Below, piece by piece: positions 6,400 to 14,300 of a stretch of DNA of 14,508 nucleotides (the first letter of the stretch is position 1; each line of letters begins with the position of its first letter). Source of the DNA: UBA685 sp002299005 (GTDB lineage Bacteria; Pseudomonadota; Alphaproteobacteria; Puniceispirillales; Puniceispirillaceae); the NCBI GenBank assembly GCA_963966775.1, contig CAXAAH010000035.1, forward strand, positions 1-14,508, read 5' to 3'. The notes under the pieces are model-generated. The model searched no databases. It saw only the letters and a program-made list of their open reading frames with translations, and was not told the DNA's origin. Made by a program: the position numbers and the translations under genes.

Positions 6400-7778
6400 C
6401 TCTTCAGCTGATAGCGTTCATAAATATCAAAGCGGTTATGCAAAATCATCGCCTGCAATGTGTAGACATATTTCTCACCTAGCTCAGCATAGGCGGTCAA
6501 ATAACGCGCCAATGACAGGCCGCTTGGCACCTTGCCATCTGCCAATGATTGCGCGCGCACATCGCGGAAATCTTGATAGGCAAAATGCGTGTTCAAATTA
6601 TGCATATAGGCAAAAACAGAATCATAAAGCGTGGCAAAAGACCGAATAACCGCGCGCGAGTTTGACGCATCTAGCGGCTTGATACCAGCATCCGCCGTCC
6701 ATGCCCATTGCCCGAATAGCGCATTACCTTCTTTGGCAAATCGTGATTGTCCCCAACCTGATTCAACCGCCGCTTGCGCAAGCGCTAATGAATTTGGCAC
6801 AGGGGCGATACGGTTCAACAGCAGCTCATGAAGCGCGCCCGCATCACCTTCGAACTTTGCAAGCCCATATAATTTGGCCAGCCGCGCAATAACCGCCTCA
6901 TCGCCCGCCTCAATCGCTTGCAAAAGCGCATCACGGCGCCCTGCGATGACATCATTTGCTTGAATAATCAGCGGCAATAACAGCTTAATAAACGTCTCTT
7001 TGCGAGCTTTTACATCAAGCGTATCAAGGTCTTTTGGCAACACAGTGATATTATGTTGCGGCACCAGCCTATCATCAAAGGCGATAACCGGACTGCCCGG
7101 ATTTGGCAGGCGGCGATTTTGATAGACGATATCTTTATCAGCCGTATCCGCCTTATCCGCCAAATCTTGTGCATCTGCTTCTTTTTCAAGGCCGGCATTT
7201 AATTCAGCTATCTTTTGCTCAAGCGCTTCAATCTCTGCCAATGTTTGATTGGCAAGCCGGCTTTGTGATTGAGCATTTGCCAATGCTTTGCTGGCTTCTT
7301 GCTGTAATTGTTCTGCCTCTTGGAGGGCTAATTGCGCGATTTTTTCTTTCTCACTCGCAAGCTTTAGCGCCGCACGTGCTTGCTGTTCGGTCATCCGCGC
7401 ATAGGCAAGCGCTTGCTTTGCTTCCTTATCTTTCAGGTCAGCTTCATCAAACGCATCATTGGCAAGGCGCGCTTGGTCTTGCGCATCATCAAACGCTTCT
7501 TGGGCGTCTTTTGATTTTTCAACCGCCAATTCTTGGGCTTTTTCAGATAATTTATTGCGTGCCACAAGCATCGCTAGCCGCTCATTCAGCGTCACGATCT
7601 CTTCGCGCAAAGCTTGGGCTTCTAATTCTTTGATTTGCAGCGGGCTCAACGCATCTTTGGGCGTCAGGCGCGGTGATTTAAACCCAAGCAATGTCGGGCC
7701 AGCATAGCTAAGCGCCACCGCTAGCACCAACAGCAAAATATAATGGTGGTTTTTGATACGAGACTTCTCTTGTGCCAT
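6396..7778 (-). CDS. membrane-anchored Bax-type glucosaminidase with alanine coiled-coil stalk
   Basis: A 460-residue protein. The ATG at 7778 has AAGGTGA at good spacing and is preferred over the upstream GTG at 7787. A basic N-terminus and one membrane segment (about 13-32, YILLLVLAVALSYAG) anchor it in the inner membrane. Residues about 45-200 are a predicted long coiled coil with a regular 14-residue alanine repeat. A linker leads to a periplasmic Bax/mannosyl-glycoprotein endo-beta-N-acetylglucosaminidase-like domain (about 255-455). KARKETFIKLLLPLIIQAND and LALAQAAVESGWGQSRFAKEGNALFGQW are typical, with E339 the likely catalytic acid. Such enzymes cut glycan strands of peptidoglycan. 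It lies between the nfu gene (75 bases upstream) and the convergent deacetylase. The exact bond cut is not knowable from sequence. Confidence 0.85.
   Translation of the reverse strand: MAQEKSRIKNHHYILLLVLAVALSYAGPTLLGFKSPRLTPKDALSPLQIKELEAQALREEIVTLNERLAMLVARNKLSEKAQELAVEKSKDAQEAFDDAQDQARLANDAFDEADLKDKEAKQALAYARMTEQQARAALKLASEKEKIAQLALQEAEQLQQEASKALANAQSQSRLANQTLAEIEALEQKIAELNAGLEKEADAQDLADKADTADKDIVYQNRRLPNPGSPVIAFDDRLVPQHNITVLPKDLDTLDVKARKETFIKLLLPLIIQANDVIAGRRDALLQAIEAGDEAVIARLAKLYGLAKFEGDAGALHELLLNRIAPVPNSLALAQAAVESGWGQSRFAKEGNALFGQWAWTADAGIKPLDASNSRAVIRSFATLYDSVFAYMHNLNTHFAYQDFRDVRAQSLADGKVPSGLSLARYLTAYAELGEKYVYTLQAMILHNRFDIYERYQLKS
7254..7547 (-). repeat. seven 14-residue alanine repeats in the glucosaminidase stalk
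   Basis: Residues 78-175 of the glucosaminidase (numbered from the ATG at 7778) fall into seven consecutive 14-residue blocks with the pattern [A/S]-x-x-A-x-x-x-A followed by six mostly charged or polar residues. Examples are AQEAFDDA, ANDAFDEA, AKQALAYA, ARAALKLA, AQLALQEA and ASKALANA. Two heptads per block, with Ala at three of four core positions, point to a tightly packed alanine coiled coil. The DNA copies are diverged, so the pattern is held at protein level. Confidence 0.75.
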
Positions 7779-7853
7779 AACACTCACCTTATTTTGCTGG
7801 AACGACTATTCAAAAAGAGCCTGCATAGAGAATTTTCGGTAACAAGCCACCCT

Positions 7854-8402
7854 TTAGGCAGGGCGTACTTCTTTGACCTCAGGGATATAGTGACGAAGCA
7901 TATTTTCAATGCCCATCTTCAAAGTCGCCGTAGAGCTTGGACAGCCTGAACATGCGCCTTGCATTGATAGGGTCACAATCCCATCTTCGAAATCATGGAA
8001 GACGATATCGCCGCCATCCATCGCCACCGCTGGGCGCACTCTGGTATCAAGCAAATGTTTGATTTGCTTCACCAGCTCATCATCTTCTTCGCCCTCATCG
8101 CTATCAGCGTTGCTTTGGGCCTCAACCACAGGCAGGCCAGAGGCGTAATGCTCCATAATGCCGGCAAGAATCGATGGCTTTAGGGTGAACCATTCTTGGT
8201 CATCCCCTTTTGTGACTGTCACAAAATCAGACCCAAGAAAGACCGCGTCAATGCCATCAATTTGGAAAAGACGACGCGCAAGAGGCGATGTGCCGGCGCT
8301 TTGTTTATCCGGAAAATCAGCCGTCCCTTGACCCATAACATCCGTGCCAGGGATAAATTTCAATGTCGCTGGATTTGGTGTATCTTCTGTTTGAATAAAC
8401 AT
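7854..8402 (-). CDS. Nfu-type iron-sulfur cluster scaffold protein
   Basis: A 182-residue Fe-S carrier/scaffold. The Nfu N-terminal domain starts at residue 1 (MFIQTEDTPNPATLKFIPG) and runs to about 88. An acidic linker (98-109) follows, then the NifU-like C-terminal domain (about 110-180) with the CxxC cluster motif ACSGCPSS (C151, C154). This is the alphaproteobacterial and mitochondrial NFU1 architecture, which delivers 4Fe-4S clusters to client enzymes. MiaB in the same block is a plausible client but that is inference. The ATG at 8402 is preceded by AAGGGTGA at proper spacing, so an upstream extension to 8456 is unlikely. A candidate promoter with a palindrome over its -10 lies just upstream. 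Length is normal for the family. Confidence 0.93.
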   Translation of the reverse strand: MFIQTEDTPNPATLKFIPGTDVMGQGTADFPDKQSAGTSPLARRLFQIDGIDAVFLGSDFVTVTKGDDQEWFTLKPSILAGIMEHYASGLPVVEAQSNADSDEGEEDDELVKQIKHLLDTRVRPAVAMDGGDIVFHDFEDGIVTLSMQGACSGCPSSTATLKMGIENMLRHYIPEVKEVRPA

Positions 8403-8436
8403 GAGCCTGTCACCCTTTATCAAAAATTGTGATTGA

Positions 8437-8470
8437 CCCCTAATATAGGGGATCATAGCTAAGATTTAAA
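8437..8470 (-). promoter_or_regulatory. candidate nfu promoter with palindrome across the -10
   Basis: On the minus strand TTTAAA (8470-8465) and TATATT (8447-8442) are separated by 17 bases and match sigma-70 -35 and -10 hexamers at 4/6 and 5/6. This would start the transcript about 33 bases before the nfu ATG. The -10 sits inside the inverted repeat CCCCTAATATAGGGG (8437-8451; 6-bp arms, 3-base loop), a shape suited to a repressor operator. It does not clearly match IscR, RirA or Fur boxes as I know them. The symmetry is certain; the role is inferred. Confidence 0.4.
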
Positions 8471-8506
8471 TAGGTCGCCGCCTGAAAAGAGATAATCGGC
8501 CCTCAA

Positions 8507-8526
8507 TTGTGTCTTTTAGGACACAA
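8507..8526 (-). terminator. 7-bp hairpin spanning the trpS stop codon (terminator doubtful)
   Basis: TTGTGTC (8507-8513) and GACACAA (8520-8526) form a perfect 7-bp stem around a six-base loop that holds part of the trpS TAA stop (8518-8516). In the transcript no U-tract follows on the nfu side, so it is not a standard intrinsic terminator. It may protect the 3' end, slow ribosomes or be chance. Confidence 0.25.
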
Positions 8527-9523
8527 AACCCACAATCTCTTTAACGTCTTCCAAAATCGGCTCAGCGATGGCTTGGGCACGGCGCGCGCCTTTTGCCAGC
8601 TGGTTATCAATCTCAGCCACATCACCCAGCAAGCGTCTCATCTCAGCGCTAATAGGCGCGATGACATCAATCGCAAGCTCTGCCAAAGCTGGCTTAAAAG
8701 CCCCAAAGCCTTGGCCTGCAAATTCAGCTAGCACATCTTCTTGGCTACGTGATGACAGGCCGGCATAAATACCAAGCAAATTGCGTGCCTCAGGACGCCC
8801 GTCAAGGCCGGCAAGCTCAGATGGCAAAACATCAGCATCTGATTTTGCTTTTTTAATCTTTTGCGCGATCATATCCACATCATCTGTCAGATTAATGCGC
8901 GTCATATCTGATTCAGCCGATTTACTCATCTTCGCACTACCATCGCGCAAAGACATCACACGTGCGGCGGTTGTTTCAATCTTTGGCTCAGGCAACGGGA
9001 AGCAATCCACATCAAACATTGAATTAAAGGCGGTTGCGATGTCTCTTGTCAGCTCAAGATGCTGTTTTTGATCCTCACCCACAGGCACTAAAGTTGCCTT
9101 ATAGGCCAGAATATCGGCGGCCATCAACACAGGGTAGCCATAAAGACCAACGGTGGCATTTTCGCGATTCTTACCAGCTTTTTCTTTGAATTGCGTCATC
9201 CGGTTCAGCCAGCCAAGACGCGCCACACAATTAAAAATCCATGATAATTCCGCATGACAGGTCACTTGTGACTGGTTAAACAGAATCGATTCTTCAATAT
9301 CAATCCCAGAGGCGATAAGGCTTGCCGCAACCTCTCTTGTTGATTGGCGCAAAGCGGCCGGGTCTTGCGGTACGGTGATCGCATGCAAATCAACCACACA
9401 AAAGATCGATTCATAGGAATTCTGATAGGCAACCCAATTACGAATCGCACCCAAATAATTGCCGAGATGCAAATTCCCTGTTGGTTGAACACCTGAAAAA
9501 ATACGCCCTAATTTTTCACTCAT
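8516..9523 (-). CDS. trpS: tryptophanyl-tRNA synthetase TrpS
   Basis: A 335-residue class I aminoacyl-tRNA synthetase charging tRNA-Trp in the cytosol. The N-terminus RIFSGVQPTGNLHLGNYLGAI contains the HIGH-like signature (HLGN, about 19-22), and GSAKMSKS (195-202) is the KMSKS loop. VDLHAIT, MAADILAYKA and VPVGEDQKQHLELTRDIA are family-typical. Length is normal for bacterial TrpS. The ATG at 9523 has only a weak ribosome binding site (AAGGCGATAGGTC). It lies 108 bases after murJ, enough space for its own promoter, though no convincing hexamer pair was found. The 3' end carries a small hairpin overlapping the stop codon. trpS after murJ is a conserved alphaproteobacterial order. Confidence 0.97.
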   Translation of the reverse strand: MSEKLGRIFSGVQPTGNLHLGNYLGAIRNWVAYQNSYESIFCVVDLHAITVPQDPAALRQSTREVAASLIASGIDIEESILFNQSQVTCHAELSWIFNCVARLGWLNRMTQFKEKAGKNRENATVGLYGYPVLMAADILAYKATLVPVGEDQKQHLELTRDIATAFNSMFDVDCFPLPEPKIETTAARVMSLRDGSAKMSKSAESDMTRINLTDDVDMIAQKIKKAKSDADVLPSELAGLDGRPEARNLLGIYAGLSSRSQEDVLAEFAGQGFGAFKPALAELAIDVIAPISAEMRRLLGDVAEIDNQLAKGARRAQAIAEPILEDVKEIVGFVS

Positions 9524-9631
9524 GACCTATCGCCTTATTTTTCGCCATTTCAATATGTGGCAAGATATCAAAAACTGCCAGATAACGGGCTGAATTGACC
9601 TTTTTTTGCCCCAAAAATCAAGTTTTTAAAA

Positions 9632-11263
9632 TCACGATGGGCGCCGACCACGAAGCTTGCGGAATAAAAAGGGCGGTATGGTGCCAAGCATCGAGGATGC
9701 CGCGAAATAGCTGGCAAGGCCTGTTATCACAATGCCCACCAGCAATAATAACGGCCCAAACGCCACCTCAGCCATATAAAGCGCGCCTGCATAATGGATG
9801 CCGGCTATCACCACCCCCATCAAGACAGAGGCAAGGCCAATCGGTAAAAGCGGGCGAAAAGCGCGGGCTTTGAGGCGGCCTTCTCTCAGCAATAAAACGC
9901 CCATCACCAAAACACCGACCCATGAGGCAATCGCGGTCGCAAGCGCAAGGCCAACATGTCCTAAATAAGGCATCATCAAAAGCGAGCCTGCGATATTTAT
10001 CGCCACCGTCAGCAGGGATATCCGCAAAGCCAACCCGCCTCTATTAGAGGCAAAAAGCGCTGGCTGAAAGACCTTATTGACAACAAACGCAACCAGCCCC
10101 ACCCCATAGGCTGAAAGCGCGGATGCGGCCATTTGGCTATCGCTTGCCGCAAAGGCACCATAGCCAAAAAGACCTTCAATAATTGGCCCGCAAGCCAAAA
10201 TCACAGCCACTGTCGCAGGCAGGGCAAAGAACACAGCGATTTGCAAAGAATGCGCCAGACGATTAGCCACCTCATGGATATCTTTTTCAGATTCCAATTT
10301 CGATAATTGCGGCAACAAGGCGGTGCCAAGCGCGATACCGATAATGCCCAGCGGCAATTGCACAATCCTGTCGGCATAATAAAGCCATGAGATAGCGCCG
10401 ACCTGTACAAGCGAGGCAAGCACCATATCAATCAGCAAATTTAATTGCAGACCCCCTGCACCCAAAGCGGCGGGCAGGAAGGCACGCCACATTTTCTTTG
10501 AATTATCAGAAATAGCAAACCGCGCCAGAGGCAAGCGCGCATCAATCTTTGCCAACATACGTTGCATTAAAAGTATCTGCGCCGTGCCAGCGATCAGAAC
10601 AGCGATACAAATCGGCAAAGCGAGACGAAAGATGGTCGGGCTATCAGGGGCAGAGGCCATCTCGATAAAGGGAATCATCAAGGCGCCGCCAATCAGGCAG
10701 ATATTCAAAATCACAGGCGCCGCCGCGCCGCCAAAAAACCGGTTATGCGCGTTCGTCACAGCCGCCCATAAAGCGACCAGAGATATCATCGGCAAATAAG
10801 GCAAGGTCACACGTGCCAAGGCTATGGCCGAATCATAAAGGGCCGCATCATCAACAAAGCCAGGCGCCAATAGAGCGATGATAGTCGGCATAAAAATCTC
10901 GCCCAAAATCACAATGCCTATGAGGGTCAAGAATAACATGGTCTGCACTTCAACCGCCAAAACCAAGGCGGCTTGCCTGCCTTGTGATTGGCGCACAGAG
11001 GCAAATACGGGCAAAAACGCATTTGTCATCGCCCCATCTGCGGTCAGGCGGCGAAATAGGTTCGGCAATTTAAACGCCACCAAAAACGCATCAGCCGCCG
11101 CCCCTGCCCCGATAAATTGGGCAAGACAAATATCACGCACAAAGCCAAGCAGGCGCGAGAGCGCGGTTAGCCCGCCTATCTGGCGAAAATTGCGGTCAAA
11201 ATCTTCATCTTTGCGCAATTGGTCAGCTGAGCTGTTTTTGACAATATCTTTTGATTTCGCCAT
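9632..11263 (-). CDS. murJ: lipid II flippase MurJ (MviN)
   Basis: A 543-residue integral inner-membrane protein of the MOP superfamily that moves lipid II to the periplasmic side for peptidoglycan synthesis. Family motifs include GGLTALSRLLGFVRD (30-44), FRRLTADGAMTNAFLPVF (70-87), whose arginines correspond to functionally important ones in E. coli MurJ, and LQLNLLIDMVLASLVQVGAISWLYYADRIVQLPLGI in the middle. About 14 hydrophobic segments are expected. A charged cytosolic extension of about 27 residues (MAKSKDIVKNSSADQLRKDE onward) precedes the first membrane segment. No internal start fits better, and the ATG at 11263 overlaps the glnD TAA stop by one base (TAATG), so the genes are probably coupled. 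No strong ribosome binding site is seen. Confidence 0.95.
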   Translation of the reverse strand: MAKSKDIVKNSSADQLRKDEDFDRNFRQIGGLTALSRLLGFVRDICLAQFIGAGAAADAFLVAFKLPNLFRRLTADGAMTNAFLPVFASVRQSQGRQAALVLAVEVQTMLFLTLIGIVILGEIFMPTIIALLAPGFVDDAALYDSAIALARVTLPYLPMISLVALWAAVTNAHNRFFGGAAAPVILNICLIGGALMIPFIEMASAPDSPTIFRLALPICIAVLIAGTAQILLMQRMLAKIDARLPLARFAISDNSKKMWRAFLPAALGAGGLQLNLLIDMVLASLVQVGAISWLYYADRIVQLPLGIIGIALGTALLPQLSKLESEKDIHEVANRLAHSLQIAVFFALPATVAVILACGPIIEGLFGYGAFAASDSQMAASALSAYGVGLVAFVVNKVFQPALFASNRGGLALRISLLTVAINIAGSLLMMPYLGHVGLALATAIASWVGVLVMGVLLLREGRLKARAFRPLLPIGLASVLMGVVIAGIHYAGALYMAEVAFGPLLLLVGIVITGLASYFAASSMLGTIPPFLFRKLRGRRPS

Positions 11264-14200
11264 TACACTGAACTACTTCCCAAACTGCCCTCTACGAGAT
11301 CCCGCAAAGTTGCTTTGATCTTATCAACCACCTTGTCTGAGCGAATTTGCAGACCAAAAATATCTCTTACATAAAACACATCCACCGCCTTCTCGCCATA
11401 GGTCGAAACAGAGGCCGAATTAATCTGTAGCCCCATCTGCGCAATATGATAGGTCAGCTGGTACAAAAGCCCCGGCCTATCGCGGCCATTCACCTCAATC
11501 ACCGTATGCGTCTTAGAGCGTTTATTGGTGACAATCACGCGCGGCGGCACAGACATGGCCCGCAAGCGTGCTGGCTGGCTATTCCATCTCTTCTCCAGCG
11601 CGACATGCAAATTCATCTCACCACGCAAAGCGCCAGCTATCCGTGCTTCAAGATTTGCCAGCAATTTTTGATCGCTCACCGCTTGCCTATTTTCATCTTG
11701 CAGGCGGAAGCTATCAAGGATAGCGCCATCTTTTCTTGTGTTAATGCGTGCGCCGACAATCGTCAAATGCGACAGCGCCACAGCCCCCGCAATTCGCGAA
11801 AACAGACCCGGGTGATCTTGGGCAATCACCGTCATGATGGTCGTGTTATTCTTGACGTCTTTTTCAAAAGAAATGCCAAGCGGGCTATCATCAAATGAAA
11901 ACCCATCAACAAGCGCCGCCTGTTTGATCAGCCTGTCTGTTGAAAAGCTTGTCCAGTAAGAGGGGTAAAATTGTGACTGATAGGCCGCAATACGCGCCTC
12001 ATCCCAGCCTTTTTCGCCCGCCAGTCGCTCTGTGACCGCATATAGCGCCTCAGCAGAGGCCATATTGGCCGCCTCAGCAGGGGCGGTGCCGCCAATAACC
12101 GCCTCAGCACGCCGATACAGATCACGCATCAAGCTTGCCTTCCAGCCATTCCAAATATCAGGCCCCACGGCTCTGATATCTGCGACCGTCAAAATCAGCA
12201 AAAGCTTCAGACGCTCTGGTGATTGCACATCTGCGACAAAATCTATGATCGTCTTGGGGTCATGCAAATCATAGCGGAAGGCAATTTTACTCATCAAAAG
12301 ATGCTGTCTTATAAGCCAGCACACAGTCTCTGTTTCTTCTTCATCAAGCCCTAATTCAGGGCATAGGCTTTCTGCGACCTCAGCGCCTAGAATAGAATGA
12401 TCGCCGCCCCTGCCTTTGGCAATATCATGAAGCAAAATCGCCACATAAAGCGCGCGCCGTGAGCTAATCTTAGAGAACAGATCGCACGCCAAAGGTGCCT
12501 CATCAGCCACCTCACCTTGCTCAATCGCATGCATAATCCCCACCGCTTTGAGCGTATGCTCATCGACCGTATAGCTGTGATACATATCAAATTGCATCAT
12601 CCCGACAATGCGCCCAAAATCAGGCATATATTTCGACAGGAACCCTGATTCATTCATCAGACGAAGGACGCGCTCACAACTTGTCTCATGGCCCAGAATT
12701 GCCAGAAATATCTTATGAAAATCAGCTTGCCATAAATCTTGGTGACTAAGGCGGTTGGTGCCTCTTGTCAGGCGTTTAAAGCTATCAGGGTGGATATCAA
12801 GATTGTATTTTTGCGCATACCAAAAAATCTCAATCAGCCGCAACGGGGCTTTGTGAAACATCATATCAGGCGGCAAATGAAGGCGGCCATTGCGCAAAGT
12901 AAAGGGCGCGATCGCAAGGCTAAAACGCGCCAGACCATCTTGGAATAAGCGCGAGAGGCTGCGGCTTGTTTTGGCATCAAATTCATCTTCAATCGCGGCA
13001 CAAAAAATACGCGTCAAATTACCGACATGACGCGCCGCCAGATAATAGCGCTTCATAAATCGTTCGACATCGCGCATACCGCCTTTTGAGACAAACCCCA
13101 TTTGCGGCGCGATATCAACCTGCGCATCAAAGGCAAGCATATCATCGCCGCGCTTTGAACGCAGATGCAGAAAACAGCGCACAGTCCATAAAAACCGCTG
13201 CGAGGCGGCAAAGGAACGCGCCTCAGAAATGCGGATAATGCCTTTTTCAAAAATCTCCATAATATCCGCAGAACGATAGGCAAATTTGGCAATCCAAAAC
13301 AGCGTATGAAGGTCGCGCAAGCCACCCTTGCCCTCTTTGATTTGTGGTTCAACCACATAGCGTGTCGCGCCATGTTGTTTGTGACGCAAATCACGTTCTG
13401 CCAATTTATCTGTCACAAATTCCAGCGGGTTACGCCGTTGAATCGCGCCATTAATCGCCTCATCAAGCTGGCCTGCCAGCCCCTCATCACCACAGATAAA
13501 GCGTGTCTCAAGCAAGCTTGTCATAATCGTCAAATCAGTTTTCGCCGCGCTGATATTCTGGCGCACAGAGCGTGTCGCATGACCAATTTTCAGGCCCAAA
13601 TCCCACAGCAAATATAAGATGATTTCAATGTCTTTTTGGCTTTGCTCATCAGAGGCTTTTTCTTGCAAGAATAACAGATCAACATCACTGAAAGGGGCCA
13701 TCTCCCCTCTGCCATAACCGCCTGTCGCCAAAATAGCGAAGCGGCCCGCATGGGTGTTAGACGTGTTAAGTGTGTTAGGCGTATTATCCGGATCATTCGC
13801 CGCATTGTTGCTAAGCTTGCCAGCGACATGGTTAGCGATAATCTCAATCAGATGATCCATAGACAGCGCATGCGCGCCCACATAGCGCGCGCCATCTTGG
13901 CTTTGCTCAAGCTCAGCGCGCAGGCATTCACGCATCTCTGTCAAAGCACCCTTTAGGCGGGCAAGCGCATGGGTGCGAAAAGCCTCTTTTTCGTGGGTCT
14001 TTGAGAGCGCGGATAAATCTTCAACCAGCCGCGCCCTATCAAAAGCGATAGCGCCTCTTGCCCTTGCCGCCTCAAACGGATTAAGCCAGCCACGCCAAAG
14101 GCTTGCCGCCGTTTGATAATTATCCCCCTCACCAGAAGACGCATCAGACGGCGCGGTTAATTGCGCCTCAATGGGCAGGGTGACATCTGCTAATTGATTA

Positions 14201-14286
14201 CCGCCCAAATGATTATCGGCCAAATGATTATCGGGGTGATTATCGGCCAATTGATTATCGGGGTGATTATCAGGATTATTTGTCAT
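11263..14286 (-). CDS. glnD: bifunctional PII uridylyltransferase/uridylyl-removing enzyme GlnD
   Basis: GlnD senses glutamine and uridylylates or deuridylylates PII proteins, controlling nitrogen assimilation. The roughly 1007-residue protein shows, in order, the nucleotidyltransferase site GGYGRGEMAPFSDVDLLF (about 190-207), a PII-UTase middle domain (KEGKGGLRDLHTLFWIAKF), the HD hydrolase motif LLHDIAKGRGGDHS (about 619-632), and two ACT domains (about 817-890, QDHPGLFSRIAG; about 929-1000, GRDRPGLLYQL). It is longer than the usual 860-950 residues because of an Asn/Asp-rich repeat tail at residues 3-35 and an Asn-Thr-rich insert just before the catalytic motif. The ATG at 14286 is preferred, although an adjacent GTG at 14289 is also well placed after AAAGGATAAAGA. 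The gene follows mutS after 14 bases and overlaps murJ by one base. Confidence 0.95.
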   Translation of the reverse strand: MTNNPDNHPDNQLADNHPDNHLADNHLGGNQLADVTLPIEAQLTAPSDASSGEGDNYQTAASLWRGWLNPFEAARARGAIAFDRARLVEDLSALSKTHEKEAFRTHALARLKGALTEMRECLRAELEQSQDGARYVGAHALSMDHLIEIIANHVAGKLSNNAANDPDNTPNTLNTSNTHAGRFAILATGGYGRGEMAPFSDVDLLFLQEKASDEQSQKDIEIILYLLWDLGLKIGHATRSVRQNISAAKTDLTIMTSLLETRFICGDEGLAGQLDEAINGAIQRRNPLEFVTDKLAERDLRHKQHGATRYVVEPQIKEGKGGLRDLHTLFWIAKFAYRSADIMEIFEKGIIRISEARSFAASQRFLWTVRCFLHLRSKRGDDMLAFDAQVDIAPQMGFVSKGGMRDVERFMKRYYLAARHVGNLTRIFCAAIEDEFDAKTSRSLSRLFQDGLARFSLAIAPFTLRNGRLHLPPDMMFHKAPLRLIEIFWYAQKYNLDIHPDSFKRLTRGTNRLSHQDLWQADFHKIFLAILGHETSCERVLRLMNESGFLSKYMPDFGRIVGMMQFDMYHSYTVDEHTLKAVGIMHAIEQGEVADEAPLACDLFSKISSRRALYVAILLHDIAKGRGGDHSILGAEVAESLCPELGLDEEETETVCWLIRQHLLMSKIAFRYDLHDPKTIIDFVADVQSPERLKLLLILTVADIRAVGPDIWNGWKASLMRDLYRRAEAVIGGTAPAEAANMASAEALYAVTERLAGEKGWDEARIAAYQSQFYPSYWTSFSTDRLIKQAALVDGFSFDDSPLGISFEKDVKNNTTIMTVIAQDHPGLFSRIAGAVALSHLTIVGARINTRKDGAILDSFRLQDENRQAVSDQKLLANLEARIAGALRGEMNLHVALEKRWNSQPARLRAMSVPPRVIVTNKRSKTHTVIEVNGRDRPGLLYQLTYHIAQMGLQINSASVSTYGEKAVDVFYVRDIFGLQIRSDKVVDKIKATLRDLVEGSLGSSSV
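13750..13785. repeat. 9-bp in-frame tandem repeat (Asn-Thr-x, four copies) inside glnD
   Basis: Four consecutive nine-base units on the minus strand encode Asn-Thr-Pro, Asn-Thr-Leu, Asn-Thr-Ser and Asn-Thr-His, directly before AGRFAILATGGYGRGE. The stretch before it (NNAANDPD) is also Asn-rich. It sits between the N-terminal helices and the nucleotidyltransferase core, where most GlnD proteins have a short connection. Confidence 0.7.
14185..14274. repeat. tandem repeats encoding an Asn/Asp-rich N-terminal tail of GlnD
   Basis: The 5' end of glnD is built from 12- and 15-base units encoding HPDN, QLADN, HLADN and HLGGN. A higher-order 27-bp unit is repeated head to tail at 14212-14238 and 14239-14265 with a single mismatch (26/27), which points to a recent duplication. 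All units keep the reading frame. The tail precedes any conserved GlnD sequence and is probably disordered. Confidence 0.85.
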
Positions 14287-14300
14287 CACTCTTTATCCTT

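Noticed and set aside
7103..7633. Long plus-strand open frame (176 codons) opposite the glucosaminidase stalk
   Set aside because: It lies entirely antisense to a well-supported coding region, and its Leu/His/Ala-rich product is what the reverse of the alanine repeat would give. No ribosome binding site or recognisable domain.
9524..9631. Promoter or terminator between murJ and trpS
   Set aside because: Only A/T-only inverted repeats (AAAAA-CTTGA-TTTTT) and hexamer pairs matching about half of the consensus could be found; not enough to call either.
10878..11318. Plus-strand open frame of 146 codons opposite murJ and glnD
   Set aside because: Crosses two well-supported genes in antisense and shows no domain; a shadow frame.
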